The translations under genes and the position numbers were made by a program. From contig JAVJVK010000007.1 of the NCBI GenBank assembly GCA_040221175.1, positions 124,001 through 188,000 on the forward strand: a stretch of 64,000 nt of DNA. The letters are read 5' to 3'. This document shows, piece by piece, positions 8,523-16,871 of the stretch (positions are counted from its first letter, which is position 1; every line of letters starts with the position of its first letter). The notes under the pieces were generated by a model. It did no database searches. It was not told the origin of the DNA and worked only from the letters and a program-made list of their open reading frames with translations. Source of the stretch: Phycisphaerales bacterium (GTDB taxonomy: Bacteria; Planctomycetota; Phycisphaerae; Phycisphaerales; UBA1924).

Positions 8523-9932
8523 CTAGGAATGCGCCGCCGCGCCGATGGTCATCTTGACGGCGACGTGGCTCGGCTTCACGCGGCTCTCGAACTCATCCCT
8601 GAACTTGTTCATGATGGTGCGCAGGGCCCAGTTGTTGCCGTCGGCCAAACCACAGATCGTCGTGCCGGGCATGGAGCCCATGCTGGTGGCGATCTCCAGG
8701 GCCATGTCCAGGTCCTTGGTCTTGGCGTGGCCGTCCTCGATGCGGCTGACGAGCTGGTAGAGCCAGCCGCTGCCCTCGCGGCAGGGCGTGCACTGGCCGC
8801 AGCTCTCGTGCTTGTAGAAGCGGGCGATGTTGCGCGCGACGGCGACCATGTCGGTGTCCTCGTCGAACACGGTCGGCCCGGCGGTGCCCAGGCCCAGCAC
8901 GTTGTACTTGCGGCCGATGTCGAAGTCCAGCTCGGCCTCGTACTGGTCGGTTCCGAGCACGCCCATGCTCACGCCACCGGGGATGGCGGCCTTGTACTTC
9001 TTGCCATTTCGCATGCCGCCGCAGTATTCCTCGACCAGGACCTTCAAGGGAATGCCGAGCTCGAGCTCGTAGACGCCGGGCCTATTGACGTGGCCGCTGA
9101 CGCCCATGAGCTTCGTGCCGTAGCTGGGCGGGCCGCCGACGCTGGATTCGACGCCCTGCTTGGTGAACCACTCGGCCCCGTTCTCGACGATGCTGGGCAC
9201 GTGGGCGAGGGTCTCGACGTTGTTGATGATGGTCGGCCGGCCGAAGAGGCCCTCGACCGCGGGGAAGGGCGGCTTGATGCGGGGCCAGCCGCGCTTGCCC
9301 TCCAGACCTTCCAGCAGCGCAGTCTCTTCGCCGCAGATGTAGGCGCCCGCGCCGCGGTGGACGTAGCAGTCGACCTGGAACTTCGTGCCGCCGGTGTTGG
9401 CGTCGGTGTTCGTCAGGCCCCTGGGGCCGAAGATGCCCTTGTCGTAGGCCTCCTGGATGGCCTTCTCGAGGACCCTGGCCTGGTGGTGGTACTCGCCGCG
9501 GATGTAGATGAAGGCCTTGTCCAGGCGGCAGGCGTAGCAGGCGATGGCGATCCCTTCGAGGACCAAATGAGGGTCGAAGTCCATCAGCAGGCGGTCCTTG
9601 AAGGTGCCCGGCTCGGACTCGTCGGCGTTGATGGCCAGGTAGCGGGGGCCGCGGTCTTCCAGGGCCTCCTTGCCGTCCTCGATCTTGGGCAGGAAGGTCC
9701 ACTTGAGACCGGTGGGGAAGCCCGCGCCGCCGCGGCCGCGGAGCATGGAGGTCTTGACGGCCTCGACGACGTCGCCGGGGGCCATGGCGAGGGCCTTGCG
9801 GAGGCCCTCGTAGCCGCCGGTCTTCACGTAGTCGTCGTAGGAGACGACGCGGCGGTCCTTGGGGTCGCCGTAGGGCCAGGTGGGGATGCGCTTGCACAGG
9901 ACGTGCTCTTCGATCTTGGGGGACCAGGCCAT
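8523..9932 (-). CDS. nuoF: NADH-quinone oxidoreductase subunit F (NuoF)
   Basis: A 469-residue flavoprotein subunit of complex I that binds NADH, FMN and the N3 iron-sulfur cluster and takes in electrons from NADH. Visible motifs are the NADH/FMN region SMLRGRGGAGFPTGLKW (near residue 63), NADESEPGTFKDR, GAGAYICGEETALL and the N3 cluster ligands ESCGQCTPCREG (C-x2-C-x2-C). A fourth Cys lies near the end (GTTICGLADG). Length is normal for the family. The start at 9932 has GGAG upstream. No nuoE, nuoG or other complex I gene is in the window, which is unusual for a gene that normally sits between them. Confidence 0.95.
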   Translation of the reverse strand: MAWSPKIEEHVLCKRIPTWPYGDPKDRRVVSYDDYVKTGGYEGLRKALAMAPGDVVEAVKTSMLRGRGGAGFPTGLKWTFLPKIEDGKEALEDRGPRYLAINADESEPGTFKDRLLMDFDPHLVLEGIAIACYACRLDKAFIYIRGEYHHQARVLEKAIQEAYDKGIFGPRGLTNTDANTGGTKFQVDCYVHRGAGAYICGEETALLEGLEGKRGWPRIKPPFPAVEGLFGRPTIINNVETLAHVPSIVENGAEWFTKQGVESSVGGPPSYGTKLMGVSGHVNRPGVYELELGIPLKVLVEEYCGGMRNGKKYKAAIPGGVSMGVLGTDQYEAELDFDIGRKYNVLGLGTAGPTVFDEDTDMVAVARNIARFYKHESCGQCTPCREGSGWLYQLVSRIEDGHAKTKDLDMALEIATSMGSMPGTTICGLADGNNWALRTIMNKFRDEFESRVKPSHVAVKMTIGAAAHS

Positions 9933-10102
9933 GGCGACTCCGGGGGGGCGTGGGGCTGCTGTCGGAAAGCGAGGGAACTGAGCGGGCATTCTAGCGGATG
10001 GGGTGGGCGGGCCGACCCCGGGCGCGCGGGGGGTTAGGATTGGTCCCAGCCCGCCGCAGGACCATGGCGGGGTAGCCGGGCAAGCGACCTTTGGAGCGAG
10101 CG

Positions 10103-10921
10103 ATGCGGAACCTGATGGTGATGGCGGCGGCACTGGCGTGCTCGGCGGGCGTGCTGGCGGAAGGCGGCAGGCTGGGCTTCGTGCACGAGCCCTACGTGCC
10201 CGCGGCGGCGCCCAGCGCGGGCGCGGAGGGCGCCTTCGGCGGCACGTCGGAGGCCTTCGGCGTGGCGGTGGCCCGCTCGGCCGCCCAGGACGACGTGGAC
10301 TGGACCCGGCGGCAGCGGGAGATCGCCCTGCAGGAGATGTGGCTGTACTACCGCATCGGCGTGGGGGCGACCGACCGGGGCAGCGCCCGGTTCGAGAACT
10401 TCAACGGCAGCGACTTCGACGCCGACTTCGACAGCCCCGGGCTGCTGGTGAGCTTCGCCATCGGCGGGCGGTATCGCCTGTGGGCCGACGGCCCGTGGTC
10501 GCGCGTTGGGATGCGGTTCGAGGTCGAGGGCCTGTTCGGCTACAGCGAGTACGACCGCAACGGGCTGGGCGCCGGCCCGCGCGCCGGCGACGGCGACCTG
10601 TTCGAGTACGGGCTGAGTGCCAACATCATGCCGGACATCAAGCTGGGGCGGTTCAACCTGTTCGCCGGCGGTGGCATCGGCGGGTCGCTCTTTACCATCA
10701 GCGACAGCAGCCCGAGCGACTACGACGACTCGCGCGGGGCGCTGAGCTTGCAGGCGATGGCCGGGGCGAGCTTCGAGCTGACCGAGCCGGTGTCGCTGTA
10801 CGCCATGGTGCGGTACCGCACGTACAGCAACATCCACTTCTACGACGACACGGACATCCGCATGCGGCTGCTGGACCTGGATTCGGCGTCGCTGGAGGTG
10901 GGGCTGGAGTTTCGGTTCTGA
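10103..10921 (+). CDS. Outer-membrane beta-barrel protein
   Basis: A 272-residue protein with a signal peptide (MRNLMVMAAALACSAGVLA, cleavage after Ala). The mature part shows alternating aromatic and polar beta-strand patterns, for example FEVEGLFGYSEY, RFNLFAGGGIGGSLF and SLYAMVRYRTYS, and ends in VGLEFRF with a C-terminal Phe. These are hallmarks of small OmpA/OmpW-like barrels. The first 60 mature residues are low-complexity Ala/Gly. The start at 10103 is preceded by GGAG; an in-frame TTG at 10091 is less likely because it would put charge in front of the signal peptide. Function unknown; probably structural or a small porin. Confidence 0.75.
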   Translation: MRNLMVMAAALACSAGVLAEGGRLGFVHEPYVPAAAPSAGAEGAFGGTSEAFGVAVARSAAQDDVDWTRRQREIALQEMWLYYRIGVGATDRGSARFENFNGSDFDADFDSPGLLVSFAIGGRYRLWADGPWSRVGMRFEVEGLFGYSEYDRNGLGAGPRAGDGDLFEYGLSANIMPDIKLGRFNLFAGGGIGGSLFTISDSSPSDYDDSRGALSLQAMAGASFELTEPVSLYAMVRYRTYSNIHFYDDTDIRMRLLDLDSASLEVGLEFRF

Positions 10922-10927
10922 ATCTTT

Positions 10928-10956
10928 CCCCTCCCCCGCTCCCAGCGGGGGAGGGG
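10928..10956. terminator. Perfect GC hairpin between convergent genes
   Basis: Arms CCCCTCCCCCGCT and AGCGGGGGAGGGG (13 bp, no mismatch) with a CCC loop sit between the barrel gene and the convergent ribB. There is no long T-run on either side, so it may be a bidirectional terminator or a widespread extragenic palindrome. It is unlike the 21-bp arrays. Confidence 0.6.
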
Positions 10957-10957
10957 G

Positions 10958-12154
10958 TTAGAGACTCACCCGTTCGCTGATACTCAACCCGAAGGCATCG
11001 AGTTGGGGGTATTCGGCGTCGCTGTTGGTCAGCAGCTTCATCTGTGAGATGCCCAGGGCACGGACGATCTGGCTGCCGGTGCCGTATTCGAGGGCGCCGG
11101 CGGCCTGGCTTCTCGTTGGGCTGTCGTCGCTGTCGAGGTTGAACGGCTGGGTGAGGCGGTTGTTGAGGTTGGCGTGGGCGCTGTGGGTGTCGAGCCCGCC
11201 GCTTGGTCTCAGATACACGAGCGCCCCCCTGCCCTCGCGTTGGATCTTCTGCATCGCGCTGTCGAGGATGGTGCGCGCGTTGCGGTCGCCGTGGCGCGCC
11301 GCGAAGATGTCGCCAAGGAGGTCTCGGCGGTGCACGCGGACCAGCGTGGGTTCGGCCTGCTCGACGACGTTGCCCGCGTCGTCGAGATCGCCCACGCCGC
11401 CGAGGGTCAGGGCAAGATGCGGCAGAGGATCGGTGATGCTGCGGAAGGCGATGAGGTTGAAGGGGCCGTGGGCGGTGTCGATGGGCGTGCCCTCGGCCGG
11501 CTCCAGCCGCTCGACGAAGCGCTCGGCGCGCAGGCGGTGCTCGATGAGCTGCTTGATGGAGCACATCTTCAGGCCGTGCTTCTGGTTGAACTCGACCAGG
11601 TCGGGCACGCGGGCCATGGCGCCGTCGTCGCGGAGGATTTCGATGATGACCGCCGCGGGAGTCAGGCCGGCCAGGCGGCACAGGTCGACCGAGCCCTCGG
11701 TCTGGCCGATGCGCACGAGCACGCCGCCATCGCGGGCGCGCAGCGGGTTGATGTGGCCGGGGCGGACGAAGTCGCCGGGGGTGCTGCCCGGCTCGATGGC
11801 CAGGCGGATGGTCTTGGCCCGCTCGGCCGCGCTGACGCCGGTGGTCAGGCCGTGCTTGGGATGGCCATCGATGGCGACGGTGAAGGGCGTGCCGCGGACG
11901 GAGGTGTTCACGTCGGCCTGGGGCTTGAGGTCCAGCCGGCGGCAGTCGGCCTCGGTGAGGCTGAGGCACAGGTAGCCGCGGGCCTCCTTGAGCATGAAGC
12001 CGATGCTGGCGGCATCGGCGAACTGGGCGGGCAGGACCAGGTCGCCCTCGTTCTCGCGCGTCTCGTCGTCGGTGAGCACGACCATGCGGCCGGCGCGCAG
12101 CTCGTCGAGGATCTCGGGGATGGGGCTGAAGCCGTCGGGGAGTTGGGCGGTCAC
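10958..12154 (-). CDS. ribB: 3,4-dihydroxy-2-butanone-4-phosphate synthase with degenerate RibA domain (RibBX type)
   Basis: A 398-residue riboflavin-pathway protein. The N-terminal half is RibB, which makes the four-carbon unit from ribulose 5-phosphate. It shows DDETRENEGDLV (near residue 29), the acidic metal loop, and HTGVSAAER-like residues further on (GLTTGVSAAERAKT). The C-terminal half (from about 220) has the fold of GTP cyclohydrolase II. The zinc-Cys motif, which normally reads like HSECLTGD...CDCG, is here VHRRDLLGDIF...HGDRN, with no cysteines. It is therefore unlikely to open GTP, as described for RibBX proteins, and a separate RibA is predicted elsewhere. It starts with GTG and is divergent from the methyltransferase by 30 bp; no FMN riboswitch fits in that space. 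Confidence 0.88.
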   Translation of the reverse strand: MTAQLPDGFSPIPEILDELRAGRMVVLTDDETRENEGDLVLPAQFADAASIGFMLKEARGYLCLSLTEADCRRLDLKPQADVNTSVRGTPFTVAIDGHPKHGLTTGVSAAERAKTIRLAIEPGSTPGDFVRPGHINPLRARDGGVLVRIGQTEGSVDLCRLAGLTPAAVIIEILRDDGAMARVPDLVEFNQKHGLKMCSIKQLIEHRLRAERFVERLEPAEGTPIDTAHGPFNLIAFRSITDPLPHLALTLGGVGDLDDAGNVVEQAEPTLVRVHRRDLLGDIFAARHGDRNARTILDSAMQKIQREGRGALVYLRPSGGLDTHSAHANLNNRLTQPFNLDSDDSPTRSQAAGALEYGTGSQIVRALGISQMKLLTNSDAEYPQLDAFGLSISERVSL

Positions 12155-12184
12155 GGGCGAGGGTAGGAAGGGCTAGGGTGACCC

Positions 12185-12853
12185 ATGGCCATCGACATGA
12201 CCCCCAACCGCTGGCAACACACGAGCGAGTACCTGGACACGGTGTTCGGCCGGCAGGACGCGCACCTGGCCGGGCTCATGCCGCGGGCGATCGAGGCGGG
12301 CATCCCCGATATCGCGGTGTCGGCGTCGGTGGGGCGGATGCTTTTGACCCTGGCCAGGCTGGTGGACGCGCGGCTCATCGTGGAAGTCGGCACGCTCGCG
12401 GGGTACTCGGGCATCTGGCTGGCGCGCGGGCTCGCCGATGGCGGAAAGCTCGTGACCATCGAGCCCAATGAGATGCACGCAGGCTTCGCCGAGACCATGT
12501 TCGCCGAGGCCGGCGTGGCGGAGCGTGTCGAGGTCGTGCGCGGCTATGGCACGCCGGTGCTCGAGAAGATGGCCGGCGAGCGGGCGGGGGCGGTGGACCT
12601 GGTGTTCCTGGACGCCATCAAGACCGAGTACCCCGATTACCTGCCGCACGCCAAGACGCTCCTGCGGCCCGGCGGGCTGCTGGTGGCCGACAACATGCTG
12701 GGCTCGGGCGACTGGTGGATCGACACGCCGGCAGGCGAGAATGAGAATCGCGACGCGGCCGACCGGGTGAACCGGCTGGTGGCGGGCGACGAAGACTTCG
12801 AGGCGTTCTGCGTGCCGTTGCGCGAGGGCGTGATGGTGGCGCAGAAGAAGTAA
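12185..12853 (+). CDS. Class I SAM-dependent O-methyltransferase (family 3, CCoAOMT-like)
   Basis: A 222-residue cytosolic enzyme. The SAM-binding glycine loop is VEVGTLAGYSGIWLARGL (near residue 67), followed by VTIEPNEMHAGFAE. The metal/active-site region reads DLVFLDAIKTEYPDYL and GGLLVADNMLGSGDW. These are the standard motifs of the O-methyltransferase_3 family (YrrM and caffeoyl-CoA methyltransferase relatives), which act on catechol-like hydroxyls with a divalent metal. The substrate cannot be told. It is followed by two very small membrane-protein frames with short gaps, so it may head a short operon. Confidence 0.88.
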   Translation: MAIDMTPNRWQHTSEYLDTVFGRQDAHLAGLMPRAIEAGIPDIAVSASVGRMLLTLARLVDARLIVEVGTLAGYSGIWLARGLADGGKLVTIEPNEMHAGFAETMFAEAGVAERVEVVRGYGTPVLEKMAGERAGAVDLVFLDAIKTEYPDYLPHAKTLLRPGGLLVADNMLGSGDWWIDTPAGENENRDAADRVNRLVAGDEDFEAFCVPLREGVMVAQKK

Positions 12854-12874
12854 GCAGCGCAAAGGGAGCTTGGC

Positions 12875-13054
12875 ATGACCTGGCTGACGTGGGTGTTCGT
12901 GATCGCGCTGGGCGTCTTCGCGCTGCGGAACATCTGGACGATCTACGAGGCGCTGGCGCACGAGCCCAAGCAGACGGGGCGCGTGGGCGTGGGCCTGCTG
13001 TTCCTGGTCATCGACGTGCTGCTCATCCTCTGGCTGCTGGGCGTCATCCCGTGA
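12875..13054 (+). CDS. Small two-helix membrane protein (59 aa)
   Basis: The frame starts MTWLTWVFVIALGVFALRNI and ends LFLVIDVLLILWLLGVIP, with a short polar loop (EALAHEPKQTG) between two hydrophobic helices. A clear ribosome-binding site (AAAGGGAG) lies 7 nt before the ATG. It follows the methyltransferase by 21 nt. No family is recognised. Such hairpin proteins are often missed; expression from the same transcript as the methyltransferase is likely. Confidence 0.7.
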   Translation: MTWLTWVFVIALGVFALRNIWTIYEALAHEPKQTGRVGVGLLFLVIDVLLILWLLGVIP

Positions 13055-13113
13055 GGCGCTCATGAAGCACCTTCCGGGAAGCTACACCGTCGGCCGCGCG
13101 GTCGAGCAGATGC

Positions 13114-13248
13114 GTGGGGCCCGACTGGCTGGGCGACGGGCCAGACCTGGACGACCACGACGCGGCGAACGTCGGCCAGATCGTGATCGTGCTGGCCGTC
13201 ATTGCCGCGCTGGTGGCGCTCGGGCTGTGGCTCGGGGGCGTGTTCTAG
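13114..13248 (+). CDS. Tiny single-helix membrane protein, possibly frameshifted at its N-terminus
   Basis: This frame encodes an acidic stretch (GPDWLGDGPDLDDHDAANVG) and a C-terminal membrane helix (IVIVLAVIAALVALGLWLGG). The only in-frame start is a GTG at 13114 with no good ribosome-binding site. An ATG at 13062, just after the previous gene's stop and with AGG upstream, opens MKHLPGSYTVGRAVEQMR in a different frame. A one-base change near 13115 would join the two into a 62-residue protein. The stop codon TAG overlaps the stop of the convergent TolB-like gene, both inside one CTAG. Confidence 0.45.
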   Translation: MGPDWLGDGPDLDDHDAANVGQIVIVLAVIAALVALGLWLGGVF

Positions 13249-14513
13249 CGGGAGGTCGTTGTGGCCTGGCCGTCGTTGGCGCTGCGCAGCTTGTCGCGGA
13301 TGGCGTCGCTGTCGACCTCGGCGATCCAGAGCTGGCTGCTGGGGCGCTGCTCGCCCTCGGCCAACTCGCCGCGCTGGGCGGTCCACATCAGGTACCGGCC
13401 ATCGGGGCTGAAGACCGGCAGCACGTCGGCGCCGTCGGCCTGGGTGATGCGCACGGGCGTCGTGCCCCTTGCCGGGTCGGCCCAGATGGCGAAGACCTCG
13501 TAGTTGCGGTGGCTGACTTCGCTGGAGGCGTAGACCAGGAACTCGCCGCTGGGGTGCCAGTACGGCGCCCAGTTGACGTGGCGATTGTCGGTGAGCTGGG
13601 TTTCGTTCGTGATGCCCACGGGCACGCCGTCGCTGTTGAGTTCGAGGTCGGCCACGAAGAGCTGGAGCAGGTTGTTGCCCTGGCGATCGGAGCGGTAGCA
13701 GATCTTCGTGCCGTCGGGGCTGAAGAAGGGGCCGCCGTCGTAGCCGCTGGCCTCGACGATGGGGAAGTGGGCTCCCGTCTCGGTGTCGTAGGCCCAGAGG
13801 TCGGCGTCGGGGCGACCGGCCGCGTCGCTCTTGGCCTCGTCGACCTGGGCATAGAGAATGGTGCGCCCGTCGGGGCTCCAGGACGCCTCGGCCGTGTAGC
13901 CGGGCTTCTCGAAGACGGGATCGGTAATGGCCGGGCGCAGGCCGTGGAAGTCGGTGTCCCCTTCGGCGGGGATGATGGTGGAGCTGATGCTGCCGCTGAC
14001 GATCTGCATCTCGGTGGGGAAGCTCCACGCGTATCGGCCCGTGCCGCGCTGGTAGCCGGGCACGTTGTCGGCCGAGGGCGGCTCAACGGTGCTGCCGAAG
14101 AGGACGATGTTGGCCTGCGTTGGGTGGAACCAGCCGCAGGTGTTGGCGCTGCCGCCGGTGGAGACGCGGATGGGCGTGCGGATGCCCTCGATGCGGCCGC
14201 TGGTGCTCATGTCGAAAGGGGCGACGAACATCTCATAGTGCGGACTGGGGGCGGCGCCCTCCTCGGGCACGGGCGTGGCCTGGAAGATGACCATGCTGCT
14301 GGAGGGGTTGAAGTAGGCCTCGCCCGCGCGGGTGAACATGTCGCGGCTGGTGAGCGGACGATGGTTGGTGAGGATCGGGGCCTCGGCCTGCCGCCAGTCA
14401 CCGCTGGCCCCGTGGCCGTTCTGCTCGGGGTTGCCTTCGCCGTTCTGGGCCGCAGTCAGCGAGCAGGCCAGGCCGACGCACGCGAGCACACCAATCCGAA
14501 TCCCGATCATCAT
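13245..14513 (-). CDS. Secreted TolB-like beta-propeller protein (PD40 repeats)
   Basis: A 422-residue protein with a signal peptide (MMIGIRIGVLACVGLACSLT, cleaved near AAQ). It shows repeated propeller blades with the PD40 signature: ASWSPDGRTILYAQV, GPFFSPDGTKICYRSD, APYWHPSGEFLVYASS and LPVFSPDGRYLMWTAQ. Similar propellers occur in TolB and in the N-terminal half of prolyl oligopeptidases; no peptidase domain follows here. It probably binds a partner or ligand in the periplasm. The chosen start has GGAAGGACGG upstream. It is transcribed away from the pseudouridine synthase gene. Confidence 0.85.
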   Translation of the reverse strand: MMIGIRIGVLACVGLACSLTAAQNGEGNPEQNGHGASGDWRQAEAPILTNHRPLTSRDMFTRAGEAYFNPSSSMVIFQATPVPEEGAAPSPHYEMFVAPFDMSTSGRIEGIRTPIRVSTGGSANTCGWFHPTQANIVLFGSTVEPPSADNVPGYQRGTGRYAWSFPTEMQIVSGSISSTIIPAEGDTDFHGLRPAITDPVFEKPGYTAEASWSPDGRTILYAQVDEAKSDAAGRPDADLWAYDTETGAHFPIVEASGYDGGPFFSPDGTKICYRSDRQGNNLLQLFVADLELNSDGVPVGITNETQLTDNRHVNWAPYWHPSGEFLVYASSEVSHRNYEVFAIWADPARGTTPVRITQADGADVLPVFSPDGRYLMWTAQRGELAEGEQRPSSQLWIAEVDSDAIRDKLRSANDGQATTTSR

Positions 14514-14605
14514 CCGTCCTTCCCGAGCGATCGCCCGGCTGCAAGCCAATCCATCCTCGTGACTGAGACTCTGTCGCAACGAATGGGAGTATATCGTCCG
14601 ACCTG

Positions 14606-15256
14606 ATGCCGGACGCCCCTGCCGACAGCCTCCTGAGGATCATCCTGGATACCGGGCGGTACGTGGTGGTCGACAAGCCCAGCGGCCTGCTGAGCGTGCC
14701 CGGCAAGGGGCCCGAGAAGGCCGACTGCGTGCGGAGCCGCGTTGCGGCGATGTACCCCGACGCGACCGGCCCGATGACGGTGCACCGGCTGGACCAGGAC
14801 ACTTCGGGGCTCATCGTGGTGGGCCTGGACCCCGACGGTCAGCGTGCCATGAGCCAGGTGTTCGAGCATCGCCGGGTAACCAAGCGCTACATCGCCGTGG
14901 TTCAGGGCGAACTCAAGGAGCACGCCGGGCTGATCGACCTGCCGCTGCGCATCGACTGGCCCAACAGGCCGAAGCACATCGTGGCCGAGGACGGGCGCGC
15001 GAGCCAGACGCGGTACCGGGTGCTTGGCGTCGAGAACGGCAACACGCGGGTGGAATTCACGCCCATCACCGGGCGCGGCCATCAGCTCCGCGTGCATGCG
15101 GCGGACGAACGCGGGCTGGGCGCGCCGATCCTCGGTGATCCGCTGTACGGCGACACGAGCAAGGCCCCACGCCTGCTGCTGCACGCGTGGAGCCTGGAAT
15201 ACACCGATCCGTTTACCGGTGAGCTGATTCGGGTGGTGAGCGAGCCGGGGTTCTGA
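14606..15256 (+). CDS. RluA-family RNA pseudouridine synthase
   Basis: A 216-residue enzyme that isomerises specific uridines in rRNA or tRNA to pseudouridine. The catalytic motif HRLDQDTSG places the nucleophile at Asp63. Other family signatures are YVVVDKPSGLLSVPG, RYIAVVQGEL and GRGHQLRVHAA. No S4 RNA-binding domain precedes the catalytic domain, so it resembles RluA or the small TruC-like members more than RluC or RluD. The target site cannot be told from sequence. The start is the ATG at 14606 without a strong ribosome-binding site. Confidence 0.9.
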   Translation: MPDAPADSLLRIILDTGRYVVVDKPSGLLSVPGKGPEKADCVRSRVAAMYPDATGPMTVHRLDQDTSGLIVVGLDPDGQRAMSQVFEHRRVTKRYIAVVQGELKEHAGLIDLPLRIDWPNRPKHIVAEDGRASQTRYRVLGVENGNTRVEFTPITGRGHQLRVHAADERGLGAPILGDPLYGDTSKAPRLLLHAWSLEYTDPFTGELIRVVSEPGF

Positions 15257-15480
15257 GTTGGATTGACCAGGGTCGCGTGGAATCCCGACACCCCCTGAAT
15301 TCCCGGTATCTCCCCCGCTATCTGGCGCACGGACGAGCTCGACCTGCGACGACGGCCCGATTTCTTCAATTTCACAGCGAGTTCACGGCGGGTTCAATGC
15401 CGGGCGTGATTGTTCGAGTGTGGGCCGGGTGGCCGGTCCACACGAAATTGATTCATCGAACACGGAAGGAGCTCTCCACC

Positions 15481-16782
15481 ATGTTCAACAAGAAGCTGAA
15501 CAACAGGACCAACACCGGCGAACGATTGACCCGCGGCCTTGTTCCCGCCCTCGTCGCCGCGGCTGGCCTGGCCATCGCCGCACCGGCAACCGCCCAGGAC
15601 TGGGAGGAACACTACGAATGGGAGCCGGGCACGGGGTACCACGAGGAAGAGTGGTATGACCCGACCGACTGGTTTGACGACGACTTCTATAACACTGGCA
15701 TCGACTACGAAGAGACCGGCTACGACTGGTGGCGTGACGGCGACGAGGCATGGTCGCCCGGATACGACAACGACTACTACGCCGACTACGACGGTGACCG
15801 CTCGTATTGGGAGAACCGCGACGGCGAGCCCAACGCCAGGTACGACTACACGTGGTCTGGATGGGACGACGCAAGCGGCCAGCGCAGGTCGCAGACCACC
15901 GACTCGGACTTCTACACCGACGAGGACGACCCGGTCGACTACGACTACTGGGACAGCCGCCGCGATTACGACTACACCAGCCAGGCGAACCAACAGGACC
16001 GGCAGCGGATGATCCAGAATGCGGAGCTTCGCGGCCGGCTCGATGGCTGGCAGCGCAGGAACCTCCAGGGCCAGAAGGACGCGCACACGCTCGTCCGCAT
16101 CCGCATGGAAAACGGTCGCAGCGCGATCGTGAACCTTGGGCCCAACGTGGAGTTGTCCCGCCTGGACCTGCAGGACGGCGACCGCATCGCCGTGGCTGGC
16201 AAGCATGGCACGATCGATGGCAAGGACGTGTTGATGGCCCAGAAGGTGCGAACGGGCGACAAGATCGTTCGCATGAACAACTGGGAGCCGCAGCAGCAGA
16301 GCAATCGCGATCGCATGCAGCGCGAGTACGACCGCCAGCGCCGGATGCAGGCCGAGCGTCAGCGTCAGATGCAGTACGAGCGCCAGATGCGTGCCGAGCA
16401 CCAGCAGCGCATGCAGGATCAGCGGCGCAGCGGTTCGCAGGTTCGCGGCAAGCTGGAGAACTGGCAGCGCGTGGACCTGGAAGGCCAGAAGGACGCCCAT
16501 ACCCTGGTGCGTCTGCGCATGGACGACGGTCGCTCGGCGATCGTCAACTTCGGCCCCAACGTCGAACTCTCGCGGCTTGACCTCGAGCAAGGCGACCACG
16601 TCGCCGTGCGGGGCATGCCCGGCAGCATCAACGACAAGGACGTGCTGATGGCCCAGTACGTGCAGGTGATCGACAGCACGACCATCCGCATGGACAACTG
16701 GGACCCGACGGGCAAGGACGGCTCCGGCAGCACGCAGTCCAAGGCCAAGCAGAAGAGCGGGCAGAGCGAGCAGTCCGAGTAA
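15481..16782 (+). CDS. Secreted protein with two copies of a small beta-rich domain
   Basis: A 433-residue protein with a signal peptide ending in APATAQ (near residue 38). Residues 39-170 are extremely rich in Asp, Glu, Tyr and Trp (EWYDPTDWFDDDFYN and similar). Two homologous segments of about 75 residues follow, near 182-265 and 325-410. Both read GRL-x-WQR...GQKDAHTLVR-x-RM and SAIVNLGPNVELSRLDL...DVLMAQ, and they are separated by a Gln/Arg/Met-rich coiled region (QREYDRQRRMQAERQRQ). The duplicated module resembles the small OB-like or PRC-like periplasmic domains. A strong ribosome-binding site (GGAAGGAG) and a terminator frame a single-gene unit. Ligand and role are unknown; the acidic aromatic region may bind cations or surfaces. 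Confidence 0.8.
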   Translation: MFNKKLNNRTNTGERLTRGLVPALVAAAGLAIAAPATAQDWEEHYEWEPGTGYHEEEWYDPTDWFDDDFYNTGIDYEETGYDWWRDGDEAWSPGYDNDYYADYDGDRSYWENRDGEPNARYDYTWSGWDDASGQRRSQTTDSDFYTDEDDPVDYDYWDSRRDYDYTSQANQQDRQRMIQNAELRGRLDGWQRRNLQGQKDAHTLVRIRMENGRSAIVNLGPNVELSRLDLQDGDRIAVAGKHGTIDGKDVLMAQKVRTGDKIVRMNNWEPQQQSNRDRMQREYDRQRRMQAERQRQMQYERQMRAEHQQRMQDQRRSGSQVRGKLENWQRVDLEGQKDAHTLVRLRMDDGRSAIVNFGPNVELSRLDLEQGDHVAVRGMPGSINDKDVLMAQYVQVIDSTTIRMDNWDPTGKDGSGSTQSKAKQKSGQSEQSE

Positions 16783-16812
16783 ACCTCGCCTGACCTGATG
16801 GCATAACGAACG

Positions 16813-16848
16813 ACCGCCCGCACTCGCAAGAGGACGGGCGGTTTTCTC
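16813..16848 (+). terminator. Rho-independent terminator
   Basis: Stem ACCGCCCG (16813-16820) pairs with CGGGCGGT (16835-16842), followed by TTTTCTCTT. It ends the transcript of the duplicated-domain secreted protein. Confidence 0.85.
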
Positions 16849-16871
16849 TTGCGCAGATGGTTGACCCGGTC

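Noticed and set aside
10928-10956. Member of the 21-bp array family
   Set aside because: It is a single hairpin with 13-bp arms, no 21-bp period and a different composition; it fits a terminator or a common extragenic palindrome better.
12155-12184. FMN riboswitch before ribB
   Set aside because: Only 30 bp separate the divergent starts; there is no space for the aptamer and no matching motif.
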